From an uncultured Bacteroidales bacterium (GTDB lineage Bacteria; Bacteroidota; Bacteroidia; Bacteroidales; P3), in the NCBI GenBank assembly GCA_900318835.1, contig ONLW01000004.1, forward strand, positions 1 to 64,000: 64,000 nucleotides of DNA, in the 5' to 3' direction. Below, in pieces: positions 15,360 to 24,600 of this stretch. How positions within the stretch are numbered: position 1 is the stretch's first letter; every line of letters begins with the position of its first letter. Position numbers and translations under genes: made by a program. The notes beneath the pieces were generated by a model. It searched no databases. It was not told the origin of the DNA and saw only the letters and a list, made by a program, of their open reading frames with translations.

Positions 15360-16355
15360 TCAGTTATAGTGCTCTGCGATGCGGTCGAGGACGGTGAGGG
15401 TGTCTTCGAGGGTGGGGGTGGCGACGAGGGCGAGGCGGAAGGGCTTGAAGTTGAAAAGGCCTTTGAAGTAGGCGCCGTAGTGTTTGCGCATCTCGAAGAC
15501 GGCGGTGCGTTCGCCCTTGAAGTCGGCGGCGGCGAGGAGGTGACGGCGGCAGACCTCGACGCGTTCGATGACAGTAATTTCTCTTTCAGGTTCCCCGCGG
15601 AAAGCGCGCTGGCACTGCTCAAAAATCCAAGGGTTTCCGATGGCACCACGGCCGATAAGGATACCGTCGACACCGTAACGATTCTTGCAATCAACGGCTT
15701 GCGCTGCTGTGGTGATGTCTCCGTTGCCGAAAATGGGGATGGTTATGCGGGGATTATTCTTCACAGCACCTATCATCGACCAGTCTGCAGTTCCGCTATA
15801 CATCTGAGTCTTAGTGCGTCCGTGGATGCTGAGGGCTGCAATTCCAGTGTCTTGTAACGCCTCACAGAATTCGGTAATCATCATGGAATCATGGTTGTAG
15901 CCAATGCGTGTCTTTACAGTCACCGGCAGGTGGGCCTGTTTGACAAGCGAGGAGGTGATTCCAAGCATTTTAGGTATATCCTGCAGGATACCTGAGCCCG
16001 CTCCTTTACCGGCCACCTTGCGCACCGGGCAGCCCCAGTTGATGTCGATGAAGTCGGGTTCGGCCTGTTCCACCACTTCGAGGCAACGCAGAAGTTCCTC
16101 TTCATTGGCTCCAAATATCTGTATGCCAATGGGCCGTTGTTCCGGGGTAAAGCGCATTTTGCGCAAACTTTTCTCGGCATCGCGGTTGAGGGCTTCGCTA
16201 GCGATGAACTCGGTGAAAAGCAGGTCGGCTCCCATTTCTTTGCAGAGTTGGCGAAAGGGGAGGTCGGTGATGTCGTCCATCGGCGAAAGGCCGATGAGAC
16301 ATTGTTTCTCGGTGGCTGATGCCACTGACACAGTGGCATTTGTATTACTCGTCAT
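15360..16355 (-). CDS. dus: tRNA-dihydrouridine synthase (DusB-like)
   Basis: Dus enzymes reduce uridine to dihydrouridine in tRNA using FMN and NADPH. The sequence has the FMN-barrel start LSPMDDITDLPFRQL, the catalytic-cysteine motif NWGCPVRKVAGKGAGSG, KTRIGY, the histidine motif SIHGRTKTQMYSG, and GILIGRGAIGNPW. I chose the ATG starting MTSNTNATV because the further upstream codon is TTG. It overlaps the 3' end of the small gene upstream by about 11 bp and is the last gene of an operon with the Y-family polymerase. Which Dus subtype it represents is uncertain. Confidence 0.92.
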   Translation of the reverse strand: MTSNTNATVSVASATEKQCLIGLSPMDDITDLPFRQLCKEMGADLLFTEFIASEALNRDAEKSLRKMRFTPEQRPIGIQIFGANEEELLRCLEVVEQAEPDFIDINWGCPVRKVAGKGAGSGILQDIPKMLGITSSLVKQAHLPVTVKTRIGYNHDSMMITEFCEALQDTGIAALSIHGRTKTQMYSGTADWSMIGAVKNNPRITIPIFGNGDITTAAQAVDCKNRYGVDGILIGRGAIGNPWIFEQCQRAFRGEPEREITVIERVEVCRRHLLAAADFKGERTAVFEMRKHYGAYFKGLFNFKPFRLALVATPTLEDTLTVLDRIAEHYN

Positions 16356-16569
16356 CGTCAATATTCTCGTTGTAAAGGCTTTGTATCATTTCATCGTCGA
16401 AGTAAACTTGCTCGTCGGGATGTTCAGCAGCACGGCGGATAGCAGCACCGAGACCCGTGAGGGCGGCGAAGGGGGAGAACTGTCCGGCACGCCCTTCCAT
16501 GTTCATGCGAGGGTAATGGGTCGACACATGATGCGGTAGGTTGATAATATCCTCGTAATCAGTACTCAT
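16345..16569 (-). CDS. Small acidic protein linked to Y-family polymerase
   Basis: The 74-residue product contains LPHHVSTHYPRMNMEGRAGQ followed by FSPFAALTG, then an acidic tail. From memory, short proteins with the pattern LPHHVS ... RAAQFSPFAALTGY sit beside UmuC-like polymerases in Firmicutes and their mobile elements and are related to YolD-type proteins. The same gene order is seen here: its start overlaps the polymerase stop by 4 bp (ATGA) and its own end overlaps the dus start. A role as polymerase partner is inferred from this coupling. It has no membrane segment. Confidence 0.7.
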   Translation of the reverse strand: MSTDYEDIINLPHHVSTHYPRMNMEGRAGQFSPFAALTGLGAAIRRAAEHPDEQVYFDDEMIQSLYNENIDDDE

Positions 16570-18059
16570 GCTTTGTGTCCTCCTATCTGTGCGTTGCGGT
16601 CTCGTGCGGTGGCTCCTTCCTCGAGGTCCATTCCTTTGAAGATGGCGTTCTTGCTGAATTTCCGTTTGATAGAGAGCACGGCCTCCTGCATGCGGCGCTC
16701 TTTGTCGAGGGCTGTCTGTTCGGCTTCGCGCTGGCGGGCCACTGCCTCGTAGTCGGTGAACATGTTGAGTTGTTCGGTGGGGGTAGTCGATACGGAATTT
16801 TCGTCAACTACTTGGTTTACAGTGATGGTGAGTCTTCGGACCAATAGCTTGGGATTGACCTTCTGGTCGAAAATAGCCATTGCCGCCTCGGTGATGATGC
16901 GTGCCGACGAAGTGGGGTGGGGGAGGAGGGTTCCTCCGTGAGCTGGTTTGGGCGCTGGGCGGCCATAGTAGTCGCTGACCACGTCACCAGTGTAAGTGTC
17001 TTGTTTTAAGCTTGCAGCATCGTAATTGATAAAAATGCCCACTTGATGAGCCACCATGCGGAGACTTACCAGTTTGAGGGCCATGGCGTCGGCCATCTCG
17101 CGCATCACAATACGCGCTTTCTCAAAGGTATAGGGTTCGGAGAGCACCTGCCCAGAGCTGAAGGAGTTGCTCTTGGGGCGGTAGGCTTTGATGGCTGCGA
17201 TGGTGCAGGGCTCCCAGCCCCAGGCGTGATCGATGAGCAGTTCGGCATTGACACCGAAGAGTTTATAGAGCAGACCCTCTTGGGTCAGCGAGCAGCGCGC
17301 CACATCGCCCATGGTCCTTATGCCGCAGGCTTCAAGTTTGTGTGCGATGCCGCGCCCCACACGCCAGAAGTCGGTCAGCGGGCGGTGATCCCACAGCTGG
17401 CGACGGTACGACATCTCGTCAAGCTCGGCGATGCGTACCCCGTCCTTATCCGCGGGTATATGCTTGGCAACGATATCCATAGCTACCTTGCAGAGGTAGA
17501 GGTTTGTACCTATGCCGGCAGTGGCGGTGATACCGGTCTCGCGCAGCACGTGGCCAATCATGCGTCGGGCCAGTTCGTGGGCTGTTATCTTGTATGTTCC
17601 CAGATAGTTAGTTACATCCATAAACACCTCGTCGACCGAGTAGACATGGATGTCTTCGGGCGCGATGTATTTGGTGTAGATGGTGAAGATGCGGGCACTG
17701 TAGTCGATGTAGTAGGCCATGCGTGGCGGCGCCACATGGTAGGTGATGGCCAGCGAAGGGTTGGCTTTCAGTTCGTTATCGTCTGCCGACTCGCCTGTGA
17801 ACTCCCAGTAGGGCGCCTGCTTGCGCCGCTCGTTGTTCATCTGGCGTACCCGTTGCACCACCTCGAACAATCGTGAGCGCCCAGAGAGGCCATACTGCTT
17901 CAGCGTAGGTGTCACGGCGAGGCAGATGGTCTTTTCCGTACGGCTCTTGTCGGCCACTACCAGATTGGTAGTCAGCGGGTCGAGCCCTCGCTCGACGCAC
18001 TCCACCGAGGCGTAGAACGACTTGAGGTCGATGGCGATATATGTATGTTCAGTCGGCAT
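16566..18059 (-). CDS. Y-family (UmuC/DinB-like) DNA polymerase
   Basis: This translesion polymerase starts at MPTEHTYIAIDLKSFYASVE. A longer in-frame reading exists but runs through a palindromic repeat, so I rejected it. Catalytic residues are visible in IDLKSFYASVEC (first Asp near residue 10) and YSVDEVFMD. The palm, HhH/thumb (WRVGRGIAHKLEACGI) and little-finger regions follow. The C-terminal 70 residues hold a charged helix rich in Arg, Glu and Gln. At 497 residues it is longer than DinB and resembles the UmuC-like polymerases carried by Firmicutes and their elements. The coupled small protein downstream supports that assignment. Confidence 0.9.
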   Translation of the reverse strand: MPTEHTYIAIDLKSFYASVECVERGLDPLTTNLVVADKSRTEKTICLAVTPTLKQYGLSGRSRLFEVVQRVRQMNNERRKQAPYWEFTGESADDNELKANPSLAITYHVAPPRMAYYIDYSARIFTIYTKYIAPEDIHVYSVDEVFMDVTNYLGTYKITAHELARRMIGHVLRETGITATAGIGTNLYLCKVAMDIVAKHIPADKDGVRIAELDEMSYRRQLWDHRPLTDFWRVGRGIAHKLEACGIRTMGDVARCSLTQEGLLYKLFGVNAELLIDHAWGWEPCTIAAIKAYRPKSNSFSSGQVLSEPYTFEKARIVMREMADAMALKLVSLRMVAHQVGIFINYDAASLKQDTYTGDVVSDYYGRPAPKPAHGGTLLPHPTSSARIITEAAMAIFDQKVNPKLLVRRLTITVNQVVDENSVSTTPTEQLNMFTDYEAVARQREAEQTALDKERRMQEAVLSIKRKFSKNAIFKGMDLEEGATARDRNAQIGGHKA

Positions 18060-18136
18060 AAAATCAATATAAAGAAAACGCCAAAACGGGAGTAATATTG
18101 TGTTTAATGCAACTAGCTGTATTCCACCTATGAAGA

Positions 18137-18205
18137 CCCTACCAACACCTAACCAACTCCTACCATGGTAGGACATGAGTAGGAGTTGGTTAGGTGTTGG
18201 TAGGG
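18137..18205. repeat. CTACCATGGTAG palindrome family, copy 2 (27-bp perfect arms)
   Basis: Arms at 18137-18163 and 18179-18205 are exact complements of 27 bp with a 15-bp loop. Each arm is built of CCTACCAACN-type units. It is the strongest hairpin of the family in this window. Confidence 0.95.
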
Positions 18206-18262
18206 AGATGGTGTTAAGGATGAGGTAGTTATGGGAGTGGCGAAAATGAATGTTTTTTTGTC

Positions 18263-18292
18263 TTTGAAATAAAAATTTTTTTTGTACTTTTG
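18263..18292 (+). promoter_or_regulatory. Promoter of the cobalamin riboswitch transcript
   Basis: TTTG at 18263-18266 and TACTTTTG at 18285-18292 are spaced 18 bp apart. The riboswitch begins a few bases after the -7 element, as expected for the start of its transcript. Confidence 0.7.
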
Positions 18293-18295
18293 CAG

Positions 18296-18470
18296 CCGGT
18301 TTGGTCGCCCGTCGAGGGCGCCAAGAGGGAAGCCGGTGAGAGTCCGGCGCAGTCCCGCTGCTGTATGCTCGAGACTTGAAGCCCAATCTGTTACGTCACT
18401 TTGCAGCGCCATAGTTGCATGGGAAGACAGGGCTGAATGAGCAAGCCAGAAGACCTGCCAAATCGCTAAA
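18296..18470 (+). promoter_or_regulatory. Cobalamin (B12) riboswitch
   Basis: Conserved elements occur in the right order: GAGGGAAGCCGGTGAGAGTC and CGGCGCAGTCCCGCTGCTGT at 18325-18364, a variable middle region, and the B12-box form AAGCCAGAAGACCTGCC at 18443-18459. Between the aptamer and the start codon at 18622 lie about 150 nt that should hold the expression platform. In Bacteroidota these elements normally repress B12 uptake and binding genes when cobalamin is plentiful, so the giant gene downstream is probably expressed under B12 limitation. Confidence 0.93.
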
Positions 18471-18621
18471 AAAACATCGGTATCGCTTTCGAGGAGAAGC
18501 CACCCGGTGACATCTCAAGGGCTCAGTTGTGCCCATTTGTCATTTTGCCCTCTCGTCAGCAGTTCCGATACTTGGATTGGAGAATTTATTATTAATTAAC
18601 AATTTTAAAGTATCAAAAATC

Positions 18622-21600
18622 ATGGTAAAAAAACTATTAACATTCATTATGGGACTGTGGCTTGCCATAGGAGCCTCGGCCCAGTTGACTACCATCGACC
18701 CTTCCGATGTGCAATTCTGGACGGGTACCGGTAGCAACAGCACTGTTGTGGCCATCGGATGGGATGACGCATCGGCTTCCTACACACCCACAGTTGTCAT
18801 CTGGGGTGTGCGCTGGAACGGCGACATTACCCTGCTCAATGCGCTGGACACCATCGCTGCCTATGACACGCGTTTCCACTACGTCATGGGTAGTGGCGGC
18901 TTTTTGCAGCAGCTCTATTACAGCGATCCGGACGAGGGTGTTTCATTGGCACCCTCAATGGAGTGGAACTGCAATAGCTATGGTACCGTCTATGGCTCGA
19001 CGACATTGTCAAGCACGCATCTGAGGATTAGTGAGTCGACGTGCGACAATTACACTTTTACCGGTGTATCCAACATTATCTATGCCAATGATCCCAACGC
19101 TGTCCTCTCGTGTCCTAAAGCACAGGTCGTCAGTGTGACGGGCATCACTACCACTGACGCCACGGTGAACATCACCGATGCAACCAACCTGAACAACTAC
19201 ACGGTGATGCTCTATGCCGGCGACTCGCTGGTGGACAGCACCGACATCTACACTCAGACCATCTACTACACCACCCTTACGGCCAATACCGGCTACACGG
19301 TGAAGGTCTACTCCAACTGCTCCGACGGCACGCAGACGGCTTCGCGCAATGCCACGTTCCGCACCCCTTGTGTCGCCATCACCCATACCGAACTGCCGTG
19401 GGTTGAAGACTTCCAGTCCTACAACGGTCTGTCGTATGCTTCTTCTTCGGTATCCTTCGCCAGCCAGGTATTCTGCTGGGACCTGATTAACCCCTACAGC
19501 GAGAGTGACCCCTATATCAACAACTCTTCGTCGGTCAACCCTTCTGGCGGCAAGTGCCTCTGTGCGAATAGCAGTACCTCCTCTCCGACCATCCTAGTGC
19601 TGCCCCCCTTCGAGGACACTCCCGACCAGCTGCAGCTCAGCTTCGACGTGCTGTCGAGTTATGGTCATGGCTTCGAGGCCGGTGTCATTACCGATGTCAA
19701 TAACGACAGTATCTTCACCCCCATCGCCCTCTGTCTGCCTACCGGCAGCGGATGGAACCATTTTGATGTGACCTTTGCCGGCCTCACCGAAGGTCGTCTC
19801 GCTCTGCGCAGAAATGACAATAGCAATTCCTATATTGACAATATCACTGTGCGCGAGGTGCCCTCATGTGTGAAACCCTCGCAGATTATTGTTTCTAACA
19901 TCACTGCAACGTCGGCCGACCTCACCGTCACCGACCCCAACAGCACCTATCATTATATGATTTATGTCGACGGTGACAGCGTGGAGATATATAACGATAG
20001 CTATACCCTTGATAACCTGCAGCCCAACACGCGCTATGTGGTGAATGTGAGGACTCTCTGCAGCGATACCACTACCGGTCTCACTGAGATGGCATTCCGC
20101 ACAGCCTGCGGTCCCCAGGCCATTCCCTATCATGAGGACTTCAGCCAGTTTGTCGACGTGGCTCATGCCAGCGGCTACGGTTATGCCGTGAAAGACAGCA
20201 CACTCCCTTGTTGGGAATTCCATAAGGGACGTTCTCTCGACCGTCTAGAACTCTTCCGCCCGTCGCAAAGTTCCACTGGCGGTTATGGTGAAGACGGCTA
20301 TACGTTGCGTATCTATGGCAACAACAGCAACTCGCGTGACATCCTTGTCCTGCCCGAGTTTGACCAGGAAATCAATACCCTCGAGATAAGCTTTATGGCC
20401 CGCCCATCGGAGACTGGCAGCTTCGGCGGTACCCTGCAGGTGGGTTATATGACCGATGCTACCGATAGCAACACCTTCGTCGCCGTGTCCAACTATCCCT
20501 GCGCCCAGTTTGCCAGCGGCTATAGCCTGTGCGCCTCTGTCTTTCCGAATGCACCTGCCGCTTCCCACATTGCTGTACGCTATTTCCCCAGCGGTGGCTC
20601 GGCACAGTCGTGGTATATCGACGACCTCGACGTGCATGATATGCCCGCCTGTGTCCGCGCTCAGGGCATCAGCGTCGACAGCATCACTACCGAGAGTTTT
20701 CGCCTTCACGTCATCGACCCCATGAACGAGGGCTCCTACCGTTGCTACTATACCGCCGACGCGGTCACCGACAGCGTCGACTTCTATGATACCGTCTATG
20801 TGGTAGATGGTCTTGCTGCCTCTACCGACTATACCATCAGCGTCGTTACCATTTGTGGCGACGGCAGCCTCACACTGCCCCACACTACCACGGTCAGCAC
20901 GCTCTGTGCCCCCGTTGCAACTCTTCCCTTCGTGGAGAACTTCGAGGACTGGACGGCCAGCCAGACTGCTGGCATGAACCGTTGCTGGAACCGCCTCTAC
21001 ATGAACTCCTCCAGCCGTTTGGTTACCAATAACTACCCCTATTGTGCCAGTGGTTCAGGCAACGCCCGCAATGGATTCAAGTCGCTCAAAATGTACTCCA
21101 AAGGCACCTCCAACGCTATCAAGGAATATTCTGTGGCCTATCTGCCCGAGTTCTCGGCCGACATAAACACCTTAAAGGTAAGCTTCTTCTATAAATATGG
21201 TGGCAGTACCACCAATATCAGCAAGGTTAAGATTGCCGTCGGTGTAAGCAGCAGTGTTTCCGATACCACCACTTTCACTCGTCTGGCCACCCTCAAGCCG
21301 ACTATCGTGGGTTGGAACGAGTTTGAAGTGGAGCTGAGCGGCTATACCGGCACCGGCAACCGCATCACCATCATGCAGACCAGCACCGGTTACACCGACA
21401 TCACCAGCTATATCGACAGCTTGGTGGTTGACACCGTGAGCAGCTGCAACCGTCCTACCACCCTCGTTGCTTCTGACGTCACGGCCTATGGTGCCACCCT
21501 CACTTGGACCGACCCTAGCATAGCCGACAGCTATATCGTGCGCTGGAGCGACGGCACCAATGCTGACAGCGCTATCGTCACAGGCGAAACCACCTATGTT

Positions 21601-24600
21601 TTAACGGGCCTCACTCCCAGCACCAACTATACCGTCGATGTTCGCAGCATCTGCTGGGGTACTCCCACCGCCGCCCGCACCGCGAGCTTCGCCACCTCTT
21701 GTGCTCCCATGCCCCTGCCGTGGAGCATGAACTTCGACAACATCACCAATATCTCCCAGCTCTCCTCTTGCTGGAACCGCTACACCGGACGCTATGTTGA
21801 TTCCACCAACACTTCAACGTTGAGCAACACCTCCAGCGGTTGGACAAAGTCCACCACCGCTTTCGACGGCTCTTCGCACGTGAAGTTGAATATCTATGGT
21901 ACTGCGTGCAAGTACTGGCTTCTTACTCCTGAAATTGACCTCACCGAGGATGCAGAACTCTCGTTCGACTATATGTTGACTGCCTACAACAATACCAATG
22001 CTCCCCAGACAGGAAGTGGCCTTGAGGACGACCGCTTTGTTGTGCTGGCCACCACTGACAATGGAGCTACATGGGTTCCCGTTGCCAAGTGGGGTAGCGA
22101 TACCGAGCGCGACGACTATCCTTACTCCGCTTTGACCAATACCGTATCGCACGCCGCCTTCTCGCTTGCTGCTTACACAGGACAGGTGGTCCGCCTGGCT
22201 TTCTACGGTGAGAGCACCGTCGATGGCCCTGACAACGACTTCCGCATCGACAATATCGTCGTTGCCGCCCAGGGTGGCACTCCCCAGCCTCCCACTCCCG
22301 TCGAGGCTACCATCGCCGCCAGCGACATCCTCTACTGGGTTGGCGAAGGTTCAGACTCTGCTATCTTCGTCATCTCCAACGGTGAGAACACCCGTGCCTG
22401 GGGCTACCTCTTCGATGAGAACGACGAGCCCACGGCTCTCAATATGGCTTCGGCCATCGCCGCTGCCGACCCGCGTCTGGTCTACGACATGGATTGGACT
22501 ACCTTTGAGATGGGTATCTCCTACAAGGAAGGCGCCACCGTCATCAAAATCCCCGACACCCGCTTCAAGGTCAATGGCGTGCTTGCCGCCGCCGGCGATA
22601 TGCTCTCCGACTATGATATAGAAGACGGCATGATGGTTGTCGTCAGCAGCGACACCAATGCCGTCTGGGCCACTCCCATCGTCCCCGCCACGGTCAAGCA
22701 CATGCCCGTCAACAGCACCATTGCCGCCTCCGATATCCTCTACTGGGTGGGCGAAGGCACCAATGAGGCCGTTGTCGTCGTCAACTGGGGCGAGCCCGAC
22801 ACGGCACTTGCCTGGGGTCTGCGCTTCAGCTCCACCACCACTATCGCCAATGCCATCGATGCCATTGCCGCCGCCGACCCGCGTGTGAGCACCGACAGGG
22901 CCCACTCCACCATCAACTTCACCGAGGGCAATGTGAACCTCAGCTTCCAGCCCGCCCCGGCCAGCTACATGCAGTTCATCATTGGCGACAACAGCAATGT
23001 CAACTCCACTACCGCCCTCGACGACGGCGACCTGCTGAAGATTGGTGAGTCGGCTTATGGTACGGGTTACGACTCCACCGAGTATGCCGGTATGTGGTTC
23101 CCCATGGGTGTGGTATGGAACACCGAGATTCATCCTGTCAGCGTGCCGGGTTCCGACTCCACCATTGTTTCCGACAGCATCCGTTACTGGGTGGGTACTG
23201 GCGCGAACAATGCCATCGTTGAAATCGCCTGGGAAGAGAACGGTGTGTCTCTCGCCTGGGGTGTCCATTTCGATGAGGATTACTACCCGTCGACCATCGA
23301 CCTGCTTGATTCCATCGACACGTATGATCCTCGTTTCGATTATCATGTGAACTACCACATGAGCACTCCCTACAATATCAGCTCCATCACCTTCGTTGAG
23401 GGCGACCTCTCGCTTTCACAAACCAACACCTCCAATATCGTGGTGCGCTGCCTCACTTCTTTTGGTGACATCGATCCTATTTCCGGCGACGAACTGGAGG
23501 ATTATAGTATTTGGCCTGGCGACACGGTGCAGATTTCCACCAGCGGTCTCTATAACTTTAGCGCAGTAGTGCCCGTCAATCCGCCGGCCGTCACTCCCGA
23601 GCCTCAGCCCATTGACACGCTGTGTTCTACGGTCCATAACCTGCCATATGAGATGGACTTCTCGGGCTATACCGATGACCAAAGCATGCGTGTCTCCTTT
23701 GCCAGTGCTCCTGTGCCTGAGTGTTGGACCCTCTTTGGCAATGGCCGTTTCCACCAGAACTATGATACCACGGCTACTGCTTCCATCTATTTCGGCGGCA
23801 TAGGCTATGCTACCAGTACCAACAACTTTGGTTGCATGGAAGTGGGCAATCCCTATCTCGCCCTTATCGTCTGCCAGAACTATGATGGCACGTATGAAAA
23901 TGCCATTAATAATGCGCGTATGTATGGCAACAAGCGTTACGCGGTATTGCCAGGGTTTGACCATCCTCTGAATCAGACGATGCTCACCTTCAACCATCGT
24001 ACCACTCTCCACAGTGGTGCTGAACTTCGTGTTGGCTACATTGTGAATGACACTTCCGACTTTGTGGCCCTCGACACTATTCCTGCCGACTACCGTGTCA
24101 CTCACAATGACACTGTCCGATTCACACAACATGTCGGAATCCCTGCCGACGCCCGTCTCACCTTCCTTTGGATGAGTACCGATACTGCCCATACGGGCGA
24201 CTACCCCTCCAACTACTTCTGTGGCCTCGACAACCTTGTGGTTGCCCTTGACACTGCTTCCGCTCCCATCGACACCGTGACCCCCGAGCCTCCCGTTGCT
24301 GTTGATGCTACCATCGATTCCAGTGACATCCTCTTCTGGGTGGGTACGGGTTCCAACCATGCGATCCTCGCCGTCAACTGGGCTGACACCGCGTTGGCTT
24401 GGGGCTACCGCTTTGAGGCTGATACCGTACTGTCGGAGACGATGTTGGCAGATATTGCCGCCGTTGACCCTCGTTTCAGCATCGTTGGAACAGGCTATGT
24501 TGCCGACTTAAACTACATCGACACAGCCACTGGCATGACCGACACTCTCGGTATTACTGCCAATAACTATTGGAGCAGCCTGCTCAACGGATACAGTGAC

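Larger units (their letters stand above)
18060..18295. other. Divergent intergenic region upstream of the riboswitch
   Basis: This stretch separates the polymerase gene from the riboswitch transcript. It contains the large palindrome at 18137-18205 and the promoter of the B12-controlled gene. I found no clear promoter for the polymerase operon and no coding sequence. Confidence 0.5.

Noticed and set aside
18060..18386. N-terminal extension of the Y-family polymerase reading frame
   Set aside because: It reads through the large palindromic repeat and the B12 riboswitch promoter region, and gives low-complexity Leu/Gly/Pro sequence. The known family start is at 18059.
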